Shown: piece by piece, positions 1 to 13,400 of the stretch
How the letters are laid out: the number at the start of each line of letters is the position of its first letter
Position numbering within the stretch: position 1 is the first letter of the stretch
DNA from: Paraspadella gotoi
Taxonomy: Eukaryota; Chaetognatha
Direction: 5' to 3'
Assembly (NCBI GenBank): GCA_051294375.1
Contig: CM119266.1
Coordinates: 19,293,657 to 19,357,656, forward strand
Length of the DNA stretch: 64,000 nt
The notes under the pieces: generated by a model
Seen by the model: the letters and a program-made list of their open reading frames with translations, nothing else
Database searches by the model: none
What the model was told of the DNA's origin: nothing
Position numbers and translations under genes: made by a program

Positions 1-821
1 TGAACTTTTTATGAGGAATTCGAATCTGCTTTCAAAACTAAGAATACATTATTTTAAAATTTTAACATTTTCTATGGTAAGTACTATGTATAAATATGGG
101 GTTATGCGAATATTGAGAAATTTTAAAAGAAATTTTTTTATATATCAATGTTCTTTAGTTCAAGACTGTTCATGATTAACTATTCGAATTTTGATCTGCA
201 ACTTTCACTGCGCCTTATTGTACAGTGTGAACGAGCAGGATCTATTGTTTTATTATTTAGGATAATTTTTAAGTGTTGAAATAAGGCAATTCAAAAAGTA
301 TATATTAAAAAAATATATATTCAAAGAATCTTATTCTCAAAAGTTAAGGTTTTCTTACACTTATCCAAATAAGGTTTTCTTTTATGATTTTATAAATACA
401 CAGTATTCATACAATATTGCTGTCAAATTACCAAAAGAAAGGCGCCGGACTAAAGTTTTGGGGACGACGTGACGCTATCTTCGTCGGCTGGAACCAAAAT
501 AAAATACATTATTTTAACAGAAATACTTGGCGAGCGGCAGCGTAATAGGCACTAAATACGATTCGAATATAAGTCAAAACCCTGTATTCTTTCATATGAT
601 GAAAATTCTTATTAAACTAAAAATATTTTTACAATAAGCGTTAATAAATTTATACGAATTGTATTCGTTTTTAGGTTATAAAGCTTTCTTTCTTCTCAAT
701 CTTAGATGATCATCTAATAATAGCAAGTTATTAATGATATATTTTATATATTAGGCTTTCAACAACCCATCCAAGAAGCTAAATAAGCACATTATACAAC
801 AAAGATTTAACATTTCAAGTC
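1..821. other. 3' flank of the zinc-finger gene
   Basis: This stretch is AT-rich with no supported exon. It should include the 3' UTR of the minus-strand zinc-finger gene. The only canonical minus-strand AATAAA I noticed is at about 249-254, some 570 bases past the stop codon. Confidence 0.4.
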
Positions 822-3800
822 TCACTTTGCTTTTCTCGTGGCGACGGCGGCATCGTTAAGAGCGGCGGTATTTTTTTCCACCTTTTTTCCAGCGGAGGAA
901 ATGAAGGCGGCGACTTCGGGTTCATCGTCCTCGATTCCGTTCGTCGTCGTCGTCGTCGTCGCGGCGGGAAAATTCAGTTGTGATCCTTCGTTATTGGCGT
1001 GCGTCGTCGAATGGCGGGAGAGCGCCGCTGCGCTGCCGAGTAAGCGACCGCAGACGCCGCACTCAAATCTGAGAAAAGTAATGATTATGAATTACACCGT
1101 GAACGACACCATTAAGAAGAAAGGATTCTGGTAATTAAATAGTTTGTAGTAGCGCGTAGAATCTTTACTTTTTGGGTCCTGCGGTTTTGACGGGAGCGGC
1201 GGAGGCGGCGATCGAAGGCAACGTCTTCTCCGTGGCATCGAGACCGACAGTCGGTTTGGAGTTGAGGACGGGGGCACTCACCGCCGCCGTCCCCACGATT
1301 GTCGTTAGTTGACATTTCACGCTGAACACAAATCGTTTTATTATTAATACAATTTAAGAGCGAAATTCTCATGCTAGTTTGACCCACATGTGTTTAGCGA
1401 GGAGGTTGGCGCTCTTAAATTGCCTCTCGCATCGGGGACACGCGGCCTCGTTCGTCCAGGTTTTCACAGCATCACGTGGTGTCATATCCTTGGCGCCCTC
1501 ATCAACATTCTCCCCAGTCTTTTCCACCATAATTTCTCCCGGCTCAGGTTCGTCGAAGATACTGGATGCCTGAATGTTTAAGAGTTGTATCAAATAGATT
1601 AACAGTGACTTGACAATTTGAAAATTATTCCGTTTTAGTAAAAATATAAAAGTTGATGTGTTCTAGTTAGTACTATAGTGCAATAAAATCTGATCAAGGC
1701 GTCGAGAGAAGAAACGGGTGTTGCTTTAATTAGTTCTTAGTATAGTCTACAGATCGTCTACATATTTGACCTCTTAAAAAATTGTAAAAATAAAAATTTA
1801 GCCTTTTTTGAATATCAAAATTGACCTCGATAGTTCATTTATATATATATATTTTATTCTATATATGTAAAATTTCAAAAAGTTCGATCGGTTTGGCAGG
1901 AACCTCATTTTATAATATAATACGTTCTCAGCCTAAGACTCAGTCGAAATGACGCGCTAATTACCATGACGTTGTTCTGCCTTATGGCGTTGAGTTTGGC
2001 AGAAGACTTTTTTCGCTTTGGTTCGTCGTCGTCGTCGTCGTCCTCCTTTTTCTTCTTCCTCTCTCTGCCGCTGCGTCGCGGGACCGGCTGCGGAGGTACC
2101 GCGGTCTGCGAGACGTCGCTGGAGACCAATGCCGGGATGACTTGAGCAGCATTGGAGTCGCCGACGAAAGGGAGACCGTGGTCAAGGTGGTTCGTGGTCA
2201 AGGGTGCGTCGACGCCCGCAGTAAGGGAAGCGTTCGGTGGAAGCGGCGAAGAAGTCTTAAGAGTAAGGGCAATCTTATTAAAAATAACAAAATAAAAAAG
2301 AAAACATTTTTAAACAACTAATCACCCATACAGATTTAAAAATAATTTTTTTGTTTTTCATCCGGGCGATTTTGCTTTCCCAGTGAGACAAATAGCATGA
2401 TAAATGTCGTAGTTTACAATTTAAAAAAGTTTTTAAAAAAATATTTACAAAAACGTCACGATTTTTATAACAATTGTATTATTATTTGTTTCTTGTTTCT
2501 AGTTTACGTATATATATATTATTAACTGCTATTTTTTACCACTCGATTTGGTTTAAGTGGTAATATATTTAAGTCGTAAACAAAACGAAGGAAAAGAGTA
2601 TAAAAACTCTTTTGTCCGATACTAACCTTAATTTTTTTGTGAGGCGGTCCGCCATCATTTCCGTCCTCCTCGAAGTCAGCGTCGGATGAAGATGAAGGAT
2701 GACTTATGTGCGTCTCTATGTGGGCGTTGAGCGCCTCCGCTGAGGCCAAAGAACACTTGCAGAAGGGGCACTCGTAGCAGGGCAGACGAGGCGTCGGGGA
2801 ATTCGTGGTCTGAATCGCTTCTTGCGCCGAACCACAATCCGATCCAGAAACCAGATCCGGCGCCGAAGCCGTCTCCGCCTCCTCGTCCTTGACCGGCGCC
2901 TCAGAGATGGCGTCGAAGAGACCTTCGTTGCTCGTGGCGGAGGCGGCGTCGATACTCGGCGACGCCAGCATCGAGGGAGCCAAGGCTGGCATCGCTACGC
3001 CGATCTCCGCCAGGCTGGAGACGACAGCGACCCCTGGAGAAGACGTCATCGCCAAAGAGATTCGAGATGCGGCCGATACAGAGTTTAAAGGGGCGCGGTC
3101 TTCGGAGGAGGCGTCGATTTCCTCGAGGTCGTCGTCGTTTCGATCTTCGTCGTCAAGGACGCGGATTCCCAGTTGTGCCGCCAGAGCCGCTTCTGTGTCC
3201 TCCGCGCCGATCTCGCCGGGTTCGAGACCGACGAGACCCCCGGCGCCGTCCAAGGCCCCGACCACCGTCGTTATTGCTGACGAAGGCGGCGCACCGAGGC
3301 CAACGGGAGAACCAAGTTCGGATCCTGATGCTGCTGCCACCGGATTGGAGGGAGAGTTCATCGCAGTCAGTCCGAGCAGATCCGCCGCTTGGATGGAGAG
3401 CTGAAGAAAAAGGATGGGTCAGATGAGAATCGTGCAATAGATCAATTACAATACGATAAAACCTATCAGGCCTTTATTGTGTGGATAAAATCTCGAGTAA
3501 AAATTTCAGTATAAGTTTCAAAAATTAGGGGTGTCGTGAGGTTCAGGTTTCGTGAAAATAAAAGGCAACCCCGTAATCCCTTGATTGACGAAACTTTGTA
3601 GTTTTTTAATCGATAAAGACCAAAGAGTCCTAATTACTGAATTGTCCTAATCACCTCCGATGAAATGGCGGAATTTCCCAGATTTGGATTTTCTACCATC
3701 GATGCGACGACATTGAGAGACGTGCCGCTTCCCTCGCCGTGATTTGCGTCCATCGCGGCCAGCATAGGAGCCGAAGACGCTTCGGACGTCGTCATGGAGA

Positions 3801-4449
3801 TTTGGGAGGAAACATTGGTATTGGCGGCCGCGGTCAAAGCCACGCCCAATTTCTGCATCGCGCTCGACTCTGCATCCGGGTCGTCCGCTCGCACCACAGT
3901 CCGTATCAAACCGCTGGTGGCGCTTAAAGTTTTTAACGGAGTTTCCTAAACGATAACAGAAAAATTCATTGCAAACGTCCGGAAAAAAAAACCTTTCAAT
4001 TGAAGATAGACATTCGGAACGAAACTTACCTTTGGTATATTATGAACGGTGTGCATGTGACGCTTGAGAGAGAATCCCGTGGAAAGGCCCCTTGCACATT
4101 CAGAGCAACGATACCGGTTGTTCATCGTGATCTGCGAGACTGTCGTCTTAGACGGACTCACTCCGCCGTCGGAAATGCTTTGATCATCGGCCGAATCGTC
4201 CGCGGCTGCAGCGCCAGCAGTTGGAACAATCCCGACCACATCTCCGTCCACGGGGGTCGTTGGCATCTCGATAGAAACGCCGACGCCAGATGGAGAAGAG
4301 TCGGCAGCAGCAGCAGCCGCCGCGGCGACGGTGCCGTACGCGACGGTTTGAGTGAAGGATCCGTCTGGTAACTGCATGATCTGTTGCCCATACATCAACG
4401 GTTGGGACTGACCAAGCAGCGCCATAGTCACTTGGGTATCGTGCCCTCC
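822..4449 (-). CDS. ZNF292-like: RLF/ZNF292-like gene, exons 49-55 (fingers 18-21, C-terminus)
   Basis: Exons: 4030-4449, 3655-3945, 2627-3400, 1965-2255, 1388-1569, 1169-1321, 822-1068. Finger 18 is in exon 49 and finger 19 in exon 51. Finger 20 crosses exons 53/54 and uses Cys as its fourth ligand (CPRC...KHIVKC, so C2HC). Finger 21 is in exon 55 (CGVC...RHSTTH). Exon 52 ends in alternating basic and acidic clusters (RERKKKK, then six Asp, then KRKK), a likely nuclear localisation signal. The EPGEI motif occurs in exons 51 and 53. Reading through the exon 54 donor would stop at TAA 1165-1167; splicing at AA|GTAAAG keeps phase and adds finger 21, so I prefer the longer model. A short isoform is possible. 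Confidence 0.82.
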
Positions 4450-7400
4450 CTATGTAATACATCAAAGTGAGGGCGATGGTGAATCTGACCGACTTTCAGT
4501 CCGCTCTTCAAAGAACGGTTATTGTTAAAGAAATAAACATTACTTGCTCTTGATTAAAATTATATTTGCAAAAACAATTCTGTAGTCTACAATGTATAAA
4601 CTATAAAATAATCTTTCAATATGAAAATCTATTTCCTTTTTCGTCCATATTTCTTAATTTAAAAATAAAAAAAAACATTAAATTTGGCTTTGTTGGGATA
4701 ACCTAATTGGCAAGAAGGGGAAGCAGGAAGGCGGGAGGGCAAGGACGGTCATCCAGACTTAGAAGCGACATACCTGTCCGCCGCCTGCCATCGTCAAGGT
4801 TCCATCCGGTTGGTAACTGAAAGTGGCGGCTCCCGAGATGGAACTCCCACCCGCGATGGCGGTTGCCGTGGCGACGAGACTGCCGTTGCCGCCACCATCT
4901 CCACCAACAACCCCTTGCTGAGCAGCAACCACATTTTCTAAACTGGCGAGCTCTGCCGTGCTGAGTTGTTGCACGGTTGCTGCGGCCCCACTGTCTGAAC
5001 CCTGTTGTTGTTGCTGCTGCTGTAAGAGTTCGTAAATTTGATGCTGTTGTTGGAGGTAGGCATCGGCCGAAATTTGAGTGTTAGATTGCGTAGTTGTTCC
5101 TGGGTTGAAAAAAACAAGGCTTCAGTATCTACTGGTGAGAAGTTTTACTATAATTGCATTTAATAAAACCGTAGTAATACCAGTAGTGGTTATCGAATGG
5201 CCGGTTTCGGTAGGAAGGGACGGTTCGGTGCCGTCTAGAGTCGCGGAGTGACCCGACGTCGTGGACCCCAACACGCTGGCAGCTTCTGCTGACGAAACCA
5301 TTGGTAGCGTCGCATCGGTCGATCCTGACGAATACAGGTAGATTTTTTTTTAAGTTTGAATTATGTTTTACCTTTTTTTAATAAAAATCCTTACCTTGCA
5401 ACTGCAAAGTTGAAGGATCGACCATAACTTGTTGCACTTGAGATCCGGAGAGGAGTTGTTGACTCCACTGTTGGGTTTGTAATTGTTGCTGAGCCTGGAC
5501 GAGTGCTGCTTGAACGGCTGCGGTCGCCGCCGGATCTGTACTGCTGACAACTTGACCGTGTTCATTAAACAGAAGCTGTCCGCTGCCTGTACCACTGAGT
5601 AACTCTGTAGTAAAAAGAATGGAAATTAATAAAAGAAGTGGAACTGAAGAGATTTGTATTTAGATATTTACCTGCCGCCTGTTGAATCATTGCCGGAGTA
5701 AAGATTATCTGTTGACCGGAGACGCCGAAGACTTGTGCGCTCATCGAAGTGTTGAAGTCAGTCTGTGACGCTGACGGAGATTCTGCCGATTCCGCCGTCT
5801 CGCCGAGTTGCGACGCCAGAACCGGTTGACTCGACTAATGAGAAAATACAATGAGATACTGTAGTCGTATGGAGGAGGAACAACTGTCCCGTCCGTTACA
5901 TGAGGCCATTTGATTCCACTCGAGTCTCTCTGTCTCTCATCAAAAGTCGTATACCGTATACCCTCAAGCCTGGTTCCCAGCCCAGGACCCGTTCCATTGC
6001 TGCTTGAGGAGTTAAAGAAGTTGAGAACAGCACTTTTCAGCCCACTTAGCGCCTTATCCACACCTATCTCTCCGACGGTGGAATGTTGGGGTTTTTTTTT
6101 TTGGGGGGGGGGTTATATTTATCATGTAACAATGTTTTGTTTAATTTACAATAAAAATTGAGTTATGAGGTCTAATATCAAACGACAGTATCTCAGGATT
6201 TTCAAAACTTTTAACGCTTCCACCCTTCCAGTTGATTCTTTCTTAATCTTGATTCTCACCTGCGACTGCGCGTCATCGTTCGAGGAAGAATCTTCGTCCT
6301 TCTTTCGTTTCAACTTGATGAGTGGCTTGACGCCCTCGTGAACAGCCTTGACGTGCCGTTTGAGATTGTAGGAATTGTAGAATGTTTTTTTGCACTGATC
6401 ACAGAAATGCACTTTGGGCTGTCTTTCGACCGAAGCGCCGGTTGCGTTAGTGGCGGCGGATCGCTCGCTCTCCACGTCGCTTCCGGTATCGTCCAGCGAA
6501 AGGCTGCCCCTCGAGGCGGCGTGACCGGTAATCTCGCCGGGCTCGACGCCGTCGAGACGATCCTCATCCTCGTCGTCGGCGTCATCGTCAACAAGCGTGC
6601 CGCGATGTTGGAGGCGGCGTCGGCGGCGAACCTCGTCTTCCTCGTCCTCCGGCTCGAGTGCGTGTTGGGGCTCGTGAGACGCGCAAGCGCCCGGGTCGTG
6701 GATCTCGCGGGGGGAGGCGCGGTCGTGGATCTCGCGGGGCGAGGCGCGGTCGTCGCGATTGAGATCACCCGACGGAGAAGGCGGCTCCAGAACCGTGAAC
6801 TGTCCGTGGCCGCGATGTTGTTGTTGTTGTTGTTTTTGTAATTGTTGGAGTTGTTTATGTTGCTGGTGAAGCTGAATATGTTGTTGTTGTAGTTCCTGCT
6901 GTGACGCTGATTGTGAATTTGGAGGAAGCTTTTGTAAGACGTTTCGTTGATGCTGGATGACGGCGGCGGCGGCGTCGTTCTGCAACGCCGACGTCGAATG
7001 GAGATTGGCTCGCTTTAAAGCTTGCTCTTTAAGTCTCTTGGCCTCGTGCCCCTTGATGTGGCGCTTCAATGACTGATTGGACATAACCTCAGCTCCACAC
7101 AAATTGCACTTGAACCTCTTTATTTCCGGCTCGGGGGCCGCGGCCGTGATTATCTCGGGTCCGATAGACAACATGTCCACGGGCGGCCCCTTACCAATTT
7201 CCGCTTGCAACGAGGTCGGAAATTTCGGAGGTTTTTTGCCTTGGAAATGGAAGGGGGGGAAAAGATAGCGGTAGAATCGAGGAGGGAAAAATAAATTAGA
7301 ATTTAGAGACGAGTTAGAAATACCTAGAGTGCCTGTGGCTACAGCCTCAATAACATCATCAAGATTGAACGTCTCGACCTCGTCGTCGTCCTCGTCGACT

Positions 7401-10400
7401 TCTTGAGTGGCGGCCAGCGGTATTCCGGGATTTCCCCCAACATCGGCGACGTCGGCGACTCCGGCGACGCCGAGCGCTGCGGCGGAGGCCACCGCGTTGT
7501 CCTGGTTTCCGCCGCTGCTGATGACGGTTTCTTGGCTTCCAATGTCCTCCATCAGAGCAGCTCCGCCGGCGACTTGCGATATTTGGGCCACCTGATATTT
7601 TTAAAAGATGTTATAATTTGGGGGGTTTTGGAAAAGACGTGCATCTCCAAACTCTACCTGAAATTGCTGCAGCTGTTGAAGTTGGTCTGGCGATTGGACA
7701 ACTGAGGTTTGCTGAATAAAGGCCTGTTGATTTGCTAATTGTGTTGCTGCGATGAGTTGCTGTTGCTGTATGAGCAACTGCTGAGTGGTTGCGGGATCGG
7801 TCAAAAGGCTTTGTCCATCTGGTGTCACCATTTGAAATACGATTTGCTGATTCCCGTGTTCGTCCACAGTAAGCACTTGTTGCAATTGGCCCGTTTGCAG
7901 CATTGTGACTAGGTCTAGCTGCGGCTGTAACGCAGCCTGCGGGAGAGCCGCTTGTTGTTGCACGACTTCCACCTCATCTTGCTGATGTTGTTGCTGCTCT
8001 TCCTCCAGCTGCTGCAGTTGTTGTTCTTGCTGTTCGGCGATTTTCTCTGCAGCATACTGCTTAAGAGTCTCTGGGTCAGGCACTTCGTCTCCACGTTTTT
8101 TGTGCAACTTGATGTGACGATTAAGATTTATTCGTCCAGCCAAAAGTTTGTCGCATAGCGGACAATTGATGGGGATTCGGTCTTCGGCTTTCACCGTCTG
8201 AAAGTATAAAATTGTTAATTCAAATAAAAAATTGTTAATTCAAGATCGACAATGCAAGCTCGTCTGTTTAAGATCGTAAACCAAGATGATCTATGATCGA
8301 TAGACAATGACCAACGACTACTAATAAGAGATAAAAGGACAGTGGACAGGTTGATCCATGTAGTGGTTGAGGCGATTAACCGAAAGCGGCAAAATTAAGA
8401 CTCACCCGAATCCTCCTGGGTTTTCCCGGAGTTTGAATGGATTGTCCATCGGTCATTTCTGAATCCGAATCGAGATCCTGGTTCGCCTTGCCGACCGCAA
8501 TCGGGTCGCCAGTCACGTCATGGGCTTGGATGACCGGGCCGAGCGTCACCCCCGTCACAGATGACGCCGTCGAAGACGCCGCGACGGAAAAAGCAATTTG
8601 GCTCGGGACCGAGGCGTCGACGTCAATGGAATCCGGCGCACGGGAATCCATTCGTGATAGTTGCTTTTGAGGGTCAACCAGCACCGCCGTCGTCGTCGTC
8701 TGATTAACCGAATTTGGGGTCGAACTCTCAGCTGGTTGCGCTCCCTAGGAAGGGCGGAGGAGGAAAAAAGTAGAACGTACTCGTTATCAGGGTCGTATCT
8801 TTGGACAAAGGCAAAGCGACGAGACTAATTTGACGTAAAAGCCATAAAGATAAACGGAAAAATATAAAGCGAAAAACAAATAAGTAAACAGAACAAAGTA
8901 GGTCGGGATTTTTTTTTTTTTGACAAACGGTGAGAAAAACTGTTGTGGCGGATTTTCCCTCGCGCGGAAGGAAATGACCATGAGACGGAAATTAAGTGCA
9001 TCAGTCCATGACGAAAAAAAAAAAAATGAGAAAAGCGGACAAAAGTGCAAAAAAGATTCACTCAAAACACGATTTGGTAAAATGGGTTTGGAGAGTCGAG
9101 ACTTGAGGCGCGGGATCGGGTTGACGCCATTTTACAATCCAGAACAAAATCTGACCTTCACCGAAAGACGCACACATAAACGGAAGATTACTGGAAATAG
9201 GAAGGGAAGTTCGACTCTTTTTCCTTTTATAACAAAAATCTCCCTCTAATTGCTCGTACAGCAACAGGCGCCGCAACTGACTTTATTTTTAGAATTAGTA
9301 TCTGCAAAATATTTATTAGTTTACTAGAAATCCAGTTGCAGCCAGTGATGTACCAGAATCATGCAACAAACGAGTTCATTGAACTTCATTACAGTTAGGA
9401 GATAGCAAGGCAAACGAGTACTCTTTCTAATAATTTTTGACACTATATTTGTAATAATAAAAAAATACGAAAAAATTTTAAGTATAGGGTATATATATAA
9501 GAACAAATAAATTTCTACGAATTAGGATTTACAAAGGTCTAATTAGACACTGACAACAAACGAGCTCTTCATTTTTTTCAGTCATCCGACCATATTCAAC
9601 TCTGTTAAATTTAAACTATAAACATATATGCCAATTGGACAAAAACTGTATTAAAATAACTTGTTTAGATCGACACGTTTTATAGTCAATGTATCCCAAT
9701 GATATTGACCGATAATTAAAAAGCAGTTAAAAAATAAAAAATAAAAAAGTAAAACTCGTTTCAATTAAATGTTTTTTAAAAAATATTTGAAAAAAAAATC
9801 AAAAGATAATATGATAAACGGTAAGAAATTATCATTGATGCTCACGATATCTAAAAGTAAACGGTAAGTACCATTGGGACATACTGTATAATATAATTTT
9901 TTAAACAAAAACTTTTGGAGTTTTCCGCGCTAAAAAATTAAAACTTGAATATAGCTTTTGCACTTACAAAATTAGTTTTAAACATTTTCAATTTTACATT
10001 TTTATGAAAAAATTGCAAAGCAATTATGCTTAAGGTAAAATTTTGTGTATTATTATACTATTATAATATATATTAGCATATTCAAAATATGTTAATTATT
10101 TTTAATGATAAATATTTAATAAATAAATATTTAAATTTCTTAAAATGATAACTTTAAGAAGGTTCTCAATTTTAACTTTTGACCAACCGATTTAAGGCTC
10201 AAAAAAAAAATATACATACTATTTTTATACATATATCGTACATACGATTCTACAAGGTAGTCTTATCCCTAAAGAAAAAAATAATCATACTATCTAACCG
10301 TAATCCCCCAAAAAATTATCCATTCTCCCATTTTTTCGATTCATTAGATATTATGATTTTGGATACAGAAATGATGTACGATATCTATTAGAAAACTACA

Positions 10401-13400
10401 GCAGAAAGTTACCTAACCTTGTGTAGATGCACCCTCTATTTTCAGAAAACAACACTAACGTCCCCATCCCAAAAATAAAGTTAAATATTTAACAAAGAAA
10501 AAATATCATAAAAAAATAAAATCGTAAATATTATATTAAATACTTTAAAATCTAAAAAACTAAAGATAGTGAAACAAGTAATTTTGAAATTTTCATGAAG
10601 TTTTACAATAAAGAAAGGGTTTTATAATTTGAGAAATAAATTAAAATAGATTCCTTAAAATATATAAAATAATTTCTAAAAAAATATTATCAACAATATA
10701 TAATAATTATAAAATATCATAATCATAAAATTCATAAAATTTGACAGTAACAGAAAACAAAAATTAAAAAGTTAAAATATTTTCAAAATCTAATAGGGTA
10801 CAACTAAGAGTACAAAAACTATTACATAATTATAATATCTGGCTTCTAGTCACCGGAGACAGCATTCTTCTTAACACACCATGAACCAAATGGACTGATA
10901 AGAAAGACGTCAATTTTCATAGCTTTTTATAGCTAGCATAATTGACGTTTTACAAGTATCGATTTTAGTTAAAAATTATTATCATTATTGAGAAATTACA
11001 GAAGGCTTCATATTATGAAATGTGGTACCCCTTTTTTGTGACCAGTATCTGTTTCCACCAAACTACCCGATCGAATTTAATAAAATTTTACATTTAGAGT
11101 GCTAATGACTATATAAATGGAACTATCGAGGCAAATTTTGATATTCAACCCCTGACAAGAGATACAGGGCCCTGGGGGTGGACCTCTGGGGGGCCAAAAA
11201 ATGCTAAAAATCTTATTTTAATTTTTCAAAATTTTTTAGTAGCATCAGGTGCATTGACGTTTTAAACATAAGAAAAAAACTTTTTAGAACTAAAATTGAA
11301 AAATTTGAAAGAATTAACCATGGTTGAAGATGCATGGTTCATCGCTTTACTTCCAATTTTTCCAAATTATTCCAAATCTGATGTTCATGAAGCTAAAAAT
11401 TAAGGTAAATGAATATTTTTGAGGTAATAAATACGTTTTTGTAGAAGAATAAACGCCTGTGCAACTGTTCAAAACAAAAACAAAAACATTTTTGACCATT
11501 TTTTGCCCCCATGGGTAACTTCCCGGGGGGCCCATATCTCGACTCAGCGGTCAAATATTGAAATTCGCTTCGATATTTTTGTTAGTATTCACATAGGGAT
11601 CATTCATTCCAAATTTCAATAAATTTGGTCCAGTAGTTTTCTCGGAACGAGTTCTGGTCACAAAAAAGGGGTACCACATTTTATAACATGAAGCCTTCTG
11701 TAATTTTTTTTGCAAAAGATGAAATAGCTGAGCCGACCATTCAACGCGTATATTAAAGATCTAACAATGCATAATTTTTCATTTGGTATTCAAAAATGTT
11801 GTAATGAGAGTTGTAGTTTTTATGGACGTTGTCATGATTATGGTTTTTGTTAGGAATGTAACGGTGATTATTGTGGTCTTTGTCAAGGTTGTAGTGGTAA
11901 TAGTGATTGAAATTATTATAACTACAGTAGTTCTCTTTGCTATCATTTTTATTTTAGTAATTATTGTTTTTACTGTAGTTCTGGAGTAATTATGGTAGTT
12001 ATGATTGTTATAATTATAATAATTATTATTGCATCATTCATGAACATTTCACATGTAAAGAAGACAAAAAAATATTATAAAAAATAACTTTTTTTCATTT
12101 AAGCTTAGACGTATTGATTTTTTTATTTTCTATCAGGCAATTTGGCTCATGGGGCCGATAAGTATATAGTAATGCTTTGAAAGCTTTCAATATTATAACG
12201 ATGTATATAACACTATACAATTTAACTTTAAAACAATGAACAAGGATTAACGATGGTTTACTAGGGGTCACAAAAAATTTGATTTCATAAGTTGGTCAAA
12301 AATTATCTAAAAAATTAATTAAATTCAGTTAATAATTGAATCAACTTTTTCACACTTATTGACATTACTAAGTGTGAATATTTAAATTGACAAATTAGTA
12401 CCTAAGATTGGTTCGGATAGTTTTTAGAAAAGTTTCTTATAACCCAAATTAATAATAAAAACATGAAGCAAATAAGATATCGTTTAAATTGCCTACTTCT
12501 ATGAGAAACACTTCATAACACTTATCAATCGTGAAAGAAAAGAAGCGCAAGGGTCTTTCTTCATAGAAAAGAGCAGGGTTTTTGGTCCATGGTGGACTGA
12601 CCTTGAAATGGGTTCTGATGTGACGTTTTAAAGAATCTTTAGTGGTGACTGTACGCCCGCAATAAGTGCATTCGTGAGTCTCCTATTCGGGCATTCATGA
12701 TTTCGTGTGATATGAGATATAAGTGGATGGGATCAGGGACATTAGGATCCAGATTGGAATTAAAAACCACAGTTAAAGCATCATGGACAGAAACTTGGCC
12801 CTATTTTTCTAAAATATCCCATTTTATATTAAATTAGGAATTAAGTTTATTTTTAAATAAAAAAAAATTAATTATAGATCAGATTTGGTTATGGATTGGA
12901 TCAAGGACTAGGGCAAAGGATTAAGGTTAGGGATTAAGTAAATGATCAGCGTTAAGGATTAGGGTTAATTATTTGGTTAAGGATTGGTATATATGGGTTT
13001 AGTAACAGATTATGGTTAAATGTTAAAGTTAAAATTGAGTACAGGATCAGAGAAAAGTAATGGAGGCTTTTGGAAAATAGAGCCAACAACATTATAAAAA
13101 ATATAAATTTTGTTTAATTCGGAAAAAGGAAATAACGAAGCCCAAAATTTGAACCGTTTGACACGGGGTTTGTCAATTCAAAAATACACCATTAAACCCG
13201 CAACAAAAGTAAATATTATTTTTGAATAAAATATACACAAGTTATAAACAAGGTGAAGAATACATTCCGGTACAAAAAAAGGCTACTTTTAAAATATAAT
13301 TCATGGATACTCCATATATTGAATAAAAAAATAATTTATATCTAACGGAAAACAATGTAATCGTTAACTTGTATTTGTTAATGATATTAATTTAGTATTG

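Noticed and set aside
838-1134. 98-codon plus-strand frame with a Val run
   Set aside because: The minus strand here encodes finger 21 and the C-terminus, in phase with exon 54; the Val run is the reverse of a Thr (ACG) run.
1165-1167. TAA as the end of the zinc-finger gene
   Set aside because: Splicing at AA|GTAAAG two bases before it keeps phase and adds a complete C2H2 finger, so I treat the TAA as intronic in the main model.
2889-3404. 171-codon plus-strand frame
   Set aside because: Antisense shadow of zinc-finger exon 51, which has a finger, splice sites and phase continuity on the minus strand.
8787-9276. Frames on both strands near 8.8-9.3 kb
   Set aside because: Lys/Phe-rich frames in a purine-rich intron, with no splice partners or family resemblance.
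11783-11989. Val/Ile-rich membrane-like frame
   Set aside because: It is a degenerate GTT/GTA/ATT repeat beside a foldback element, with no splice or start context.
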